DNA of 64,000 bases from Streptomyces lomondensis (GTDB lineage Bacteria > Actinomycetota > Actinomycetes > Streptomycetales > Streptomycetaceae), in contig NZ_BMWC01000011.1 of NCBI RefSeq assembly GCF_014651035.1, positions 205,877 through 269,876 on the forward strand, written 5' to 3'. The translations under genes were made by a program, and so were the position numbers. Below are positions 15,561 to 23,218 of this stretch, one piece after another (positions within the stretch are counted from its first letter, which is position 1; each line of letters starts with the position of its first letter). The notes below the pieces were generated by a model. The model was not told the origin of the DNA, did not search any database, and worked only from the letters and a program-made list of their open reading frames with translations.

Positions 15561-17378
15561 TTACTTCACGACCGTGATCCGGTCGGCCTTCGGCGGTGCG
15601 ATCGGGCTGCCGGCCGAGGAGTTGGCCGTCAGGTACTGCTCCAGCGCGGTCAGGTCGTCGGCGCCGACGACGTCGTTCGTGCCCTGGCCGAGCGTCGGGA
15701 AGCCGTCGCCGCCGCCCGCGAGGAAGCTGTTGGTCGCGACGCGGTAGGTGGCGGCCGGGTCGATGGCCTTGCCGTCCAGCCTGATCGAGTCGGTGACGAC
15801 CCGGTCGGCGCCGGACTTGGTGAGGTCCAGCGTGTACGTCAGACCGGCGGAGACCTGGAGGACCTTCGGCGACGCCGCGTTCGGGCCGGACACCTGCTCC
15901 TTGAGCACCTGGATCAGCTGGGCGCCCGTGAAGTCCTGGAGGTTCACGGTGTTGGCGAACGGCTGGACCGTGAAGCCCTCGGCGTACGTCACGACGCCGT
16001 CGCCCTCACCGGCCTTGGCCGCGTACGTCAGCGGTGCCCGGATGCCGCCGGGGTTCATCAGCGCCAGGTCGGTCTCCGGATCCAGCTGCTTGCCGTGGGC
16101 GAGCTGGGCGTCGGCGATGAGGTCGCCGAGCGGGGACTCGGTGCCGGTGTTGCCGATGTCGCCGGAGATGTAGCCGATCGGGCGGTTGCCGATGGGCGCG
16201 GCGAGGGTGTTCCACTTGCTGATCAGCTCGGTCATGTCGGGCGCCTTGGGGACGTCCCGGGTGACCACGTGGTTCGCCGACTTCACGGCCGTACGGGCGA
16301 TGTCGCCGGTCAGACGGTCGTACGTCAGCGTCGTGTCCGTGTAGAGACGGCCGAAGGACGCGGCCGAGGTGACCATGCGGGGCTTGCCCGCCGGGTCGTT
16401 GATCGTGCACACGTACGGGGCGTGGGTGTGACCCGTCACCAGCGCGTCCACCTGCGGCGTGATGTTCTTGGCGATGTCGACGATCGGGCCGGACACGCCG
16501 TCGCCCGCGCCCGGGGAGTCGCAGTCGTAGTTGTACGACGTCGAGGCCGGGAAGCCGCCCTCGTGGATCAGGGCGACGATCGACTTCACGCCCTGCCTCT
16601 GCAGCACCTTGGCGTACTTGTTGATCGTCTCGACCTCGTCCTTGAAGACCAGGCCCTTGACGCCCTCGGCGGAGACGATGTCCGGGGTGCCCTCCAGGGT
16701 CACGCCGATGAAGCCGACCTTGACGTCCTTCTTCTTCCACACCCAGTAGGGCTTGAGGATCGGCTTGTTCGTCTTCTCGTCGAGGACGTTGGCCGCGAGG
16801 TAGGGGAAGTCGGCGCCCTCGAACTCCTCGTCCGTGTAGCAGCCGTCCTTGGGGTGGCAGCCGCCGTTCTGGAGGCGGGCCAGCTCCTTGGCGCCCTCGT
16901 CGAACTCGTGGTTGCCGACCGAGGTGACGTCGAGGTCGAGCTTGTTCAGCGCCTCGATGGTCGGCTCGTCGTGGAAGAGGCCGGAGATCAGCGGGGAGGC
17001 GCCGACCATGTCGCCGCCGGCGGCGGTGATGGAGTACTTCTCGCCCGCGCGCGCCTGCCGCAGATGCGTGGCGAGGTACTCGACACCACCCGCGTCGATG
17101 GTCTTCGTCGTGCCGTCGTGCTGGTGCTCGGTGACCCGGCCGGACGAGCCCGCCGGCGGCTCCAGGTTGCCGTGCAGGTCGTTGAAGGACAGCAGCTGCA
17201 CGTCCTGGTAGCGGCCCGGCCAGTGCCCGCTCTCGCGGCGGTCCTCGCCGGCGGTCGCCGCCCCCGGCAGCGCCGCCGCGGCCAGCGCGCCGACGGTGAC
17301 GACACCGGCGGCAAGAGCGACGAAACGGTACGTACGGCGTCTCCGGCGCTCCGGATGCGCCGCGGAAGTGGCTGACAT
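15561..17378 (-). CDS. Secreted 5'-nucleotidase / UshA-like metallophosphatase
   Basis: A 605-residue protein starting at ATG 17378, with a signal peptide (about 1-45: basic, hydrophobic, ending GAATAGED). The metallophosphoesterase domain shows all five blocks: SFNDLHGNLE, GGDMVGASP, VGNHEFDEG, IHEGG and GHTHAPY. The C-terminal 5'-nucleotidase domain (about 400-600) has NPGGIRAPL and PFANTVNL, which bind the substrate base and ribose. It probably dephosphorylates extracellular nucleotides, releasing phosphate and nucleosides, which fits the phosphate genes farther downstream. The frame is open upstream to 17723 but lacks a signal peptide there. Confidence 0.92.
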   Translation of the reverse strand: MSATSAAHPERRRRRTYRFVALAAGVVTVGALAAAALPGAATAGEDRRESGHWPGRYQDVQLLSFNDLHGNLEPPAGSSGRVTEHQHDGTTKTIDAGGVEYLATHLRQARAGEKYSITAAGGDMVGASPLISGLFHDEPTIEALNKLDLDVTSVGNHEFDEGAKELARLQNGGCHPKDGCYTDEEFEGADFPYLAANVLDEKTNKPILKPYWVWKKKDVKVGFIGVTLEGTPDIVSAEGVKGLVFKDEVETINKYAKVLQRQGVKSIVALIHEGGFPASTSYNYDCDSPGAGDGVSGPIVDIAKNITPQVDALVTGHTHAPYVCTINDPAGKPRMVTSAASFGRLYTDTTLTYDRLTGDIARTAVKSANHVVTRDVPKAPDMTELISKWNTLAAPIGNRPIGYISGDIGNTGTESPLGDLIADAQLAHGKQLDPETDLALMNPGGIRAPLTYAAKAGEGDGVVTYAEGFTVQPFANTVNLQDFTGAQLIQVLKEQVSGPNAASPKVLQVSAGLTYTLDLTKSGADRVVTDSIRLDGKAIDPAATYRVATNSFLAGGGDGFPTLGQGTNDVVGADDLTALEQYLTANSSAGSPIAPPKADRITVVK

Positions 17379-17523
17379 ACGCCCCCCTGTGGGTCTGCTG
17401 GGACAGTGAAGTCGTCCGGCGCAGCCTAGAGTCAACGCGCGTAGCGCGACAGGTCCTTCGTGGTTACACCTTGGTTGCTTCTTTGCCGCCGATTTGCCGG
17501 TGGCTCCCCGTACCCTCGTACGC

Positions 17524-18450
17524 ATGACCAGCGACGACACCGTACGGCCCGGCCGCCCCCGCTCGATCGAGACCCTTGCCGCGCTCTCCGCGGAGCAGAC
17601 CGAGGCCGTGTTCGGACTGCTCGCCGAGGCGGCCCGGACCGACGGGCAGCAGGCGGTGTCCGAACAGGGCCGGTTGCAGCTGCGCGGCGGGGAGCGCGCG
17701 GGCGTGGCCCATCTGCTGCTCACCGTCCACGGCGAACTCGTGGGCTACGCCCAGCTGGAGGACACCGACCCGGTGGAGCCGCCGGCCGCCGAGCTGGTCG
17801 TCCACCCCGGGCACCGCGGGCACGGACACGGGCGGGCGCTCGGAGCCGCGCTGCTGGCCGCCTCCGGCAAGCGCCTGCGGGTATGGGCACACGGCGGCCA
17901 CTCCGCCGCCCGGCACCTCGCCCAGGTCCTGGGACTGACCCTCTTCCGCGAACTGCGCCAGATGCGCCGCTCGTTGACCGACTTCGACGCCCCCGAGCCG
18001 GTGCTGCCGCCGGGCGTCACCGTCCGCACCTTCGTCCCCGGCCAGGACGACGCGGCCTGGCTCGCGGTCAACGCCGCCGCCTTCGCTCACCACCCCGAGC
18101 AGGGCTCCCTCACCCAGCGCGACCTCGACGACCGCAAGGCCGAGCCGTGGTTCGACCCCGCGGGTTTCTTCCTCGCCTTCCGCGGCGACGAACTCGTCGG
18201 CTTCCACTGGACCAAGGTGCACGCCGAGGAGGGCCTCGGCGAGGTCTACGTCCTCGGCGTCGGCCCCGGCGCCCAGGGCGGCGGCCTCGGCAAGGCCCTG
18301 ACGACGATCGGCCTGCGGCATCTGGCGGGGCGGGGGCTGCCGACCGCGATGCTGTACGTCGACGCCGACAACAAGGCGGCGGTGTCGGTGTACGAGCGGC
18401 TGGGGTTCGTGACGCACGAGGTGGATCTGATGTACCGCACGGAGACGTGA
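17524..18450 (+). CDS. mshD: Mycothiol synthase MshD
   Basis: A 308-residue protein with two tandem GNAT folds. The N-terminal repeat has VVHPGHRGHGHGRALG, the C-terminal repeat VLGVGPGAQGGGLGKAL, which binds acetyl-CoA. Length, tandem GNAT architecture and motifs such as FVPGQDDAAWLAVN and RAEPWFDP-like KAEPWFDPAGF match MshD, the last enzyme of mycothiol synthesis, which acetylates Cys-GlcN-Ins. Mycothiol is the main thiol of actinobacteria. The ATG at 17524 is preferred over an in-frame start at 17494. It is divergent from the 5'-nucleotidase. Confidence 0.93.
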   Translation: MTSDDTVRPGRPRSIETLAALSAEQTEAVFGLLAEAARTDGQQAVSEQGRLQLRGGERAGVAHLLLTVHGELVGYAQLEDTDPVEPPAAELVVHPGHRGHGHGRALGAALLAASGKRLRVWAHGGHSAARHLAQVLGLTLFRELRQMRRSLTDFDAPEPVLPPGVTVRTFVPGQDDAAWLAVNAAAFAHHPEQGSLTQRDLDDRKAEPWFDPAGFFLAFRGDELVGFHWTKVHAEEGLGEVYVLGVGPGAQGGGLGKALTTIGLRHLAGRGLPTAMLYVDADNKAAVSVYERLGFVTHEVDLMYRTET

Positions 18451-18507
18451 GAATTGCCGGGTCTTCACACCATCGAATGAAAGGGGTCGGAGCCCCGGCG
18501 CACGCCG

Positions 18508-18530
18508 CTGTAATGTGACTACAGTGTGAC
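18508..18530 (+). promoter_or_regulatory. Probable promoter/operator of the toxin-antitoxin pair
   Basis: CTGTA (18508-18512) and TACAG (18520-18524) form an inverted repeat around a TGTGAC element that repeats at 18525-18530. TAATGT (18511-18516) fits a TANNNT -10 box and would put the transcript start at or next to the GTG at 18526, giving a leaderless mRNA. A palindrome over the promoter is what an autorepressing antitoxin would bind. Confidence 0.45.
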
Positions 18531-18819
18531 CATGGCAGACAACACGACCATTCAGGTGTCCCGGCAGGCCCGTGATCATCTCGCGCAGGTGGCCAAGGAG
18601 CGCGGGGTGACTCTGGGGCAGCTGGTGGAGCAGTTGGCGGCGGAGCAGCTCACTGCCGCCCAGATCGCCGAACGCGTGGCCGCGACGAGGAAGGTGCTGC
18701 GCGAGCGCATGGGCTGCACGCTGACGGACGAGGAGTTCGACGAGGGGCCCGACGTACTGGCCAACATCTACGCGATGGCCGCGGAGAAGATGCACAACCT
18801 GCGAGGCAAGGCCGCGTGA
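18526..18819 (+). CDS. Antitoxin-like small DNA-binding protein
   Basis: A 97-residue protein. The N-terminus NTTIQVSRQARDHLAQVAKE has the strand-plus-helix pattern of a ribbon-helix-helix antitoxin. The middle is helical (GQLVEQLAAEQLTAAQIAERV) and the acidic end would contact a toxin. The coding start is GTG 18526 (if leaderless) or ATG 18532. It overlaps the PIN-domain gene by four bases (GTGA), the usual antitoxin-first order of VapBC operons. It is likely an autorepressor and toxin neutraliser. The family call is inferred from pattern and context. Confidence 0.7.
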   Translation: MTMADNTTIQVSRQARDHLAQVAKERGVTLGQLVEQLAAEQLTAAQIAERVAATRKVLRERMGCTLTDEEFDEGPDVLANIYAMAAEKMHNLRGKAA

Positions 18820-19214
18820 TCATCCTCGACACGAGCGCGGTGATCGCGCTCACCCAGGGGCACCGCGCCCTGCACCACCTCGCCGACAACGTCGCCCGCA
18901 CGCCGGGGGCCTGGCTGCACATCCCGGCTCTGTGCCTGATGTACGCCGAGTCCACGGAGAAGGGCGTCGCCGGTGATGTTCTCGCCCTGCCCGGCGTCAT
19001 GGTCGACCCTCTCAACCAGACCGGGGCCGCGACGGTCGGCGCGATGTTCAGGGACGGCTGGGGCGGCCCTGACATCTGCCACGCCCTCTACGTCGCGACG
19101 CCGCACCTGGAGACCGGCGGCATGTCGATCATCCTGACGGGCCGGGAGGACGAGTACCCGCCCGGCATCCTCACCGTCGACATCGACTCCCCCGGCATGC
19201 TCGGCTTCACCTGA
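18816..19214 (+). CDS. PIN-domain ribonuclease-like toxin (VapC-type)
   Basis: A 132-residue protein starting MIILDTSAVIAL, the standard first strand of a PIN domain with Asp5. Other acidic candidates for the metal site are Glu45 (YAESTEK), Asp86 (GPDICHALYVA) and Asp111 or Asp122. PIN toxins cut tRNA or rRNA and are held inactive by the upstream antitoxin. The start GTG overlaps the antitoxin stop, so expression is coupled. The second half is less typical (ILTGREDEYPPG), so it may have drifted from the classical VapC target. It is convergent with the small gene at 19219-19494. Confidence 0.75.
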   Translation: MIILDTSAVIALTQGHRALHHLADNVARTPGAWLHIPALCLMYAESTEKGVAGDVLALPGVMVDPLNQTGAATVGAMFRDGWGGPDICHALYVATPHLETGGMSIILTGREDEYPPGILTVDIDSPGMLGFT

Positions 19215-19218
19215 CCTG

Positions 19219-19494
19219 TCACGCGTCGCTTTCGGGGACCCGCCCGCCACGGCTCACCGCGATGCGCAGCGTGTCCCCGAGTGACTCCACCGCCCTGACC
19301 AGCGCGAAACGCACGGCGCGTTCACCGGCCCTGGGGTCGTGGAGTACGGCCTTGGAGCCGGCGAGCACCTGCTCCGCGGAGGCCAGTTGAGCGGCCTCGA
19401 TGTCGTCGGCGAGCCGGGAGAGCAGGCTGTGCGGGTCGTCGGTGCTGAGGTAACAGGGCTTGCCGTCGGCGCCGGTCCAGGGGAGCAGCCTCAT
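19219..19494 (-). CDS. Small conserved protein divergent from XRE regulator
   Basis: A 91-residue cytoplasmic protein starting MRLLPWTGADGKPCYLSTDD at ATG 19494. Helices with heptad-like spacing follow (LLSRLADDIEAAQLASAEQV and RAVRFALVRAVESLGDTLR). I recall similar small proteins next to DUF5753/DUF397 regulators in many Streptomyces genomes, but no function is known to me. It is divergent from the XRE regulator 135 bases away, so it may be controlled by it. The longer frame to 19563 adds only a basic, unlikely extension. Confidence 0.7.
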   Translation of the reverse strand: MRLLPWTGADGKPCYLSTDDPHSLLSRLADDIEAAQLASAEQVLAGSKAVLHDPRAGERAVRFALVRAVESLGDTLRIAVSRGGRVPESDA

Positions 19495-19629
19495 GCGGGG
19501 GCCTCTCGGGCGGGGAAACAGGGTGTGACGAGCGGTGATTACCGTTCGTGCCTCGATCGTCACTGATCGCGCGTACGCTGCGGAAGGGGTTCGGTGTTGT
19601 CTGACGCGCAGGCAACGGGGAGGAGTGAC

Positions 19630-20454
19630 GTGGGCGGGAAGGTTGACGCTGAGCCGGTTTCCGGGCGGGCGATGCTGGGGCAGACGCTCAAGGTCCTGCG
19701 GGAGAAGGCCGGGAAGTCACTGGGGCAGTTGGCCGACGAGACCGGCTACGAGAAGAGCTATCTGAGCCGGCTGGAGTCGGGCGAGCGGCTGTCCAAGGTG
19801 ACGGTCATGGAGGACCTGGACGCGTACTACGGCACGGGTGACCTGCTGTTGAGCCACTGGAAGGCGGCTCGGCTGGATGCGTTCAAGGATCAGTACAAGG
19901 AGTACATGAAGCTGGAGGCGTCGGCTCGGATCATGTGGGTGTTCTCGCTGGGGATTCCAGGACTTCTCCAGACCGAGGACTTCGCCCGAGAGGTGTTGTC
20001 CGGGGCTCAGACAACGGCCGACGGGGACGAGGCCGTCGAGGAGCAGGTGGCGGCCCGGCTCAGACGTCAGTACCTGCTGCGACAGAAGCCGGAGCCCGAG
20101 GTCCGGATCATCGTGGACGAGTTCGCGTTTCGACGCCCCGCTGCCCGGGGCAAGACCTGGCAGGACCAGCTTCTTCATCTTGAGGCCGCCGCGCTGTGGC
20201 CCAACTTGACGCTCCAAGTACTGCCGTTCTCGGCGGGCGCGCACCACCATATGAACGGGTCCTTGGTGCTGCTCTGGCAGAGGGATGGGAGTGCTGTTGC
20301 CTACACGGAAGGCAACAGCAGCGGACGCCTGATCGAGGATCCGGACGAGGTTCTTCGGGAGCGATCGTCCTACGATCGGCTTCGCGACCTGGCGTTGTCC
20401 CCGTCGGACTCGCTCGCGTTCATCAAGGACGTACTGAAGGAGCACAGATCATGA
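19630..20454 (+). CDS. XRE-family regulator with DUF5753 domain
   Basis: A 274-residue regulator starting at GTG 19630, preceded by GGGGAGGAG five bases away; an in-frame GTG at 19594 lacks such a site. The helix-turn-helix (about 16-70) contains LGQLADETGYEKSYLSRLES. DUF5753 (about 95-270) carries IPGLLQTEDFAREVL and PNLTLQVLPFSAGAHHHMNG, the standard signatures. The gene overlaps its DUF397 partner by ATGA. Such pairs, including the WhiJ/BldB type, modulate development and antibiotic production in streptomycetes. It is the intact paralogue of the pseudogene at 9291-9939, which shares the LGQLAxDTGYxKSYLSRLE core. Confidence 0.92.
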   Translation: MGGKVDAEPVSGRAMLGQTLKVLREKAGKSLGQLADETGYEKSYLSRLESGERLSKVTVMEDLDAYYGTGDLLLSHWKAARLDAFKDQYKEYMKLEASARIMWVFSLGIPGLLQTEDFAREVLSGAQTTADGDEAVEEQVAARLRRQYLLRQKPEPEVRIIVDEFAFRRPAARGKTWQDQLLHLEAAALWPNLTLQVLPFSAGAHHHMNGSLVLLWQRDGSAVAYTEGNSSGRLIEDPDEVLRERSSYDRLRDLALSPSDSLAFIKDVLKEHRS

Positions 20455-20651
20455 CGAACACCCCCGAACTCACCACCGCTGTGTGGCGCAAGTCGTCCTA
20501 CAGCGACGGGGGAGCCAACAACTGCCTCGAGGTCGCCGACAACTGCCCCGGCACAGTCCCGGTCCGCGACAGCAAGCAGCCCCAGGGCCCGATACTCGTG
20601 TTCGGCGCGACCTCGTGGACGTCGTTCCTGGCGGACGTCAGGAGTCGATGA
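20451..20651 (+). CDS. DUF397 protein, partner of XRE-DUF5753 regulator
   Basis: A 66-residue protein starting MTNTPELTTAVWRKSSYS, with NNCLEVADNCPGTVPVRDSK as core. It overlaps the regulator stop by four bases, so it is translated by coupling. DUF397 proteins are small actinobacterial partners of XRE-DUF5753 regulators, and some act as antagonists of DNA binding. The coding sequence is almost the same as at 9097-9294, including long runs of identical codons, which supports a recent duplication of the regulator pair. Confidence 0.9.
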   Translation: MTNTPELTTAVWRKSSYSDGGANNCLEVADNCPGTVPVRDSKQPQGPILVFGATSWTSFLADVRSR

Positions 20652-20775
20652 CACCGGCGTCGGACGGCAACTGTCGGGGCCGCCCGCTTCTTTGCCAGTG
20701 TCGTGCTTCCACGGCCTGCATCAAGGGCGCTTCGCGTCGGCTCCGCCGCGAGCGAGCGGCCCGGGAAAGCGGGGT

Positions 20776-20820
20776 CCCAGGCCAGCCGTCCCCCCAGGTG
20801 GGTCAAGAGGCTGGCCTGGG
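20776..20820. repeat. Long perfect hairpin, possible dispersed repeat
   Basis: Twelve perfectly paired bases flank a 21-base loop. The flanking sequence (CGCTTCGCGTCGGCTCCGCC upstream) looks familiar as a dispersed Streptomyces element, but I cannot confirm copy number from this window, where only one copy is seen. Confidence 0.4.
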
Positions 20821-21007
20821 TCGCGGGACGCGGTCGCGCCTCGCCAGCACGCCGGCACGCCGGGTGCGCTTAGCGGCGAGCGGTAAGTGGGTGGGGGTGG
20901 GGTGGCGAGTGGAGCGTTTGGGTCAGGGACCGGGCAGGGACCATGAGGTTGCGGGCAGGAGTGGGGGCCCAAGTGCTCCACTGGCTGCTAGCCTCGATCT
21001 TGCATGA

Positions 21008-21033
21008 GGGTCCGTCAGCTTGCTGACGGACCC
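21008..21033. terminator. Perfect 12-bp terminator hairpin with T-run
   Basis: GGGTCCGTCAGC (21008-21019) pairs fully with GCTGACGGACCC (21022-21033), followed by TTTCT. It is the best textbook intrinsic terminator on the plus strand in this part of the window, placed after the regulator pair and before the reversed IS1380 remnant. Confidence 0.8.
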
Positions 21034-21160
21034 TTTCTGCTACTTCAGAGCGGGGATTTCTGTTTGCGGCAGGCTGATGGCCCGTCTGTCGCGCCGGGTG
21101 GGCGCCGGGTTCCACGGCTCCGGTCGGGTAGTGCTGCTCGTGGGGGCGGGGAGGTGCCGG

Positions 21161-22483
21161 TCAGCCGGGGTTCGGCAGGGCCGCGAGCCGTTGCAGGCGT
21201 CGGTGGTCAGACCGGTCCAGGGCCAGTGTCTGGCGAGGCGGAGGATGCGGCAGCGTCCGGTGGTGACGAGTTGAGCGGCCGCGGAGAACAGCCGCAGCCG
21301 CAGGCGGCGGGGCTCCCATCGGCGGGCTTGGCCGGTCAGCGCGAGCATCGGCATCCAGGCCAGCAGGTCCAGGGCGATCTGGACGATCTCCAGCCAGACC
21401 TGGTTCTGTGCGGTCATGAAGGGGCAGGTTGCGCAGGCCGGTGGCCCGCGCGGCACGGATGCGGTCCTCCGCCCTGGCCCGCTGGCGGTGCCGCAGCTCC
21501 AGCGGGCGCATGCCGTCGGCATCGGTGAGACGCAAGTGGGCCCTGGGATGAGGCCGATCCTTCCGCACGATCAGCCGCATCCCCTTGGGCCAGCCCTTGA
21601 GACAGTCGCCGTCGAGCTCGGCCGCCCAGGCGCCGTCGCGGACCTCGCCGTCCGTCTCGACGGCCGGCGTCCGGGCCGATGCCGGGACCTTCAGAACGGC
21701 CTGGTGGATGGCATCGGTGATGGTCATGCCGACCGAGTAGGACAGCCACCGGCCGCGGGCGGCGAGCCAGTCGACGACCTCTTGGGTGCCCCGCCCGAGT
21801 CGGTGGGGATCAGCGTCCGCCGTCCGCGCCGGTACCTCTTCGGCAGCTGTGCCAGGGCGAGCCGGGCGGCTTCGATGTGGTCGGCCGCGGTGTTGCTGCC
21901 CGCGTTCCCGGGCCGCAGCAGAGCAGCCACCGGCTCCCCGGACCCGCCCCGGCCGTGGTCGACAAACCGCATCAGCGGATGGTGCCCGAAGGCCTTCTTC
22001 CAGGTCGCTGCCGCATCCTGCTCCTCCGAATGCGCGATCACCAGCACCCCGTCCAGGTCCACGACCACCTGCCCGCCCGCGTCCGGCGCCGCCTCCCCGG
22101 CCAACGTCCACACATGTTCGCGGACTTCAGCGCGGGCTTGCCGCAGTGCGGTCAGCGCGCGCTTCCCACCCGATGCCAGCGCGTCGATCAGCCGGGAGAC
22201 CGTCGGATCGGAGGCCACCAGCCCGAACACCGACGGCTCGGCCCGCAGCATGCCCACGTCCGCCAGGCAGTCTCCGCGCGACCGCGAGCGCCATATCCAG
22301 CAGGACCTTGCCCGGATCATGCACCGCCCGCGGTTTGCGCCACGGTGCCGGCGCCGCCGATATCGCTTGATCCAGACCGGTCTTGCGGATCGTCTCCACC
22401 AGCAGCACACCGCTGGCCTGGGAGACCACCCCGCGCCCACCGCCTTCGGTACGGACACGCGGGTAGGACCCGAGACGCTTCAT
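21161..22483 (-). pseudogene. IS1380-family transposase, copy 1, decayed
   Basis: The reading starts at ATG 22483 (MKRLGSYPRVRTEGGGRGVV) and spans the whole family length of about 450 codons, but it is broken. Frame changes occur near 22274 (after MALAVA), near 21795 (after TDSGG) and near 21412 (after LPLHD), with a further shift before the natural end LAALPNPG at 21161. About 15 codons are missing after DADGMR. Recognisable DDE-transposase blocks are VVVDLDGVLVIAHSEEQDA, MRFVDHGRGGSGEPVAALLR and WLSYSVGMTITDAIHQ. With at least four lesions it cannot make a working enzyme. Its plus-strand neighbour at 22736 begins the islet described below. Confidence 0.88.
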
Positions 22484-22735
22484 CACCTGGAGAGTGCTTC
22501 TTCCATGCGACGACCTGGACCCTAGGCAAGTCCCACCGTTGCAGGTCAGGAGCACTCTCCGCGTTTCCGATCACCCACCGGACGCCATGCCGCGTGAAAG
22601 CGCGAGGCTAACTACCGCACCGCCACGGAGTTCACGAGCGCCAGCCGACACGTCAAGATCACGAGGGCGGGCTCCATGCTGTATATTCACCATGTCCACA
22701 ACAAGTGGAAGAAAGCGCCTACAAAGGTTGGTTTC

Positions 22736-23140
22736 GTGCGATCAGGCATACGCGCAGCTGTCATTGGAGCAACCGCAATCGCGTCGCTTGGCATTGGCGC
22801 TCTTCCGGCCTCGGCCGCAGTGACGTCATGCCCCAACGACGGCTACATCACCCGTGGGGACCGCTGCACCACCCTCTCTAACGGGTACCTCTCGATCCAC
22901 CTCGCCAATAGCGGCACCTACGTCCACGTGGGCTATTACCGCAAGAGCGGCGGCAGCCTCACAGGCAAGCTTGGCTGGGAGCGGGGCGGAACGAACCACT
23001 GGTCTAGCTCGATCAACATGTCCAAGACTCCTTTCCACTACGATGAGTCCTGGTCGGCCAGCAAGAGTTGCAGTGCGACTTACGGCAAGCTCTATGCCAG
23101 CGGCCAAACGTACGCGACGCCTCCGGCATACAACTGCTAG
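22736..23140 (+). CDS. Small secreted Cys-containing protein
   Basis: A 134-residue protein starting at GTG 22736 (VRSGIRAAVIGATAIASLGI). This gives a clean signal peptide with cleavage after LPASAA; an upstream ATG at 22676 would put 20 charged residues before it. The mature chain of about 105 residues has four cysteines, likely two disulfides, and many aromatic and Gly/Ser residues (YVHVGYYRKSGGSLTGKLGW), suggesting a small beta-rich extracellular domain. I do not recognise the family. GC content is lower than in neighbouring genes, consistent with arrival by transfer within the IS1380-bounded islet. A terminator follows at 23158-23192. Confidence 0.75.
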   Translation: MRSGIRAAVIGATAIASLGIGALPASAAVTSCPNDGYITRGDRCTTLSNGYLSIHLANSGTYVHVGYYRKSGGSLTGKLGWERGGTNHWSSSINMSKTPFHYDESWSASKSCSATYGKLYASGQTYATPPAYNC

Positions 23141-23157
23141 CCCAACCAGCACTCGCA

Positions 23158-23192
23158 AGGGCCCGCGCCTCCCCACCTGAGGTGCGGGCCCT
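23158..23192 (+). terminator. Hairpin after the small secreted protein
   Basis: AGGGCCCGCGCC (23158-23169) pairs with GGTGCGGGCCCT (23181-23192), with one G-T wobble and an 11-base loop. It separates the secreted-protein gene from the VanZ-like gene 26 bases later. Confidence 0.75.
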
Positions 23193-23218
23193 CACCGCAT
23201 CCCGTAGGAGAGGGCTTC

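Larger units (their letters stand above)
20652..21160. other. Non-coding stretch with strong hairpins next to IS remnant
   Basis: No gene is supported here. It contains a 12-bp perfect hairpin (CCCAGGCCAGCC at 20776-20787, GGCTGGCCTGGG at 20809-20820, loop 21 bases). A G-rich tract runs through 20885-20960, and a terminator lies at 21008-21033. The part after about 21110 is probably the outer end of the decayed IS1380 element, because a similar GGGTTCCAC word precedes the second copy near 24880. Confidence 0.5.

Noticed and set aside
14700..17375. 891-codon plus-strand open frame over DUF2993 and 5'-nucleotidase genes
   Set aside because: The minus strand encodes two recognisable proteins with signal or membrane segments; the plus frame has low-complexity translation.
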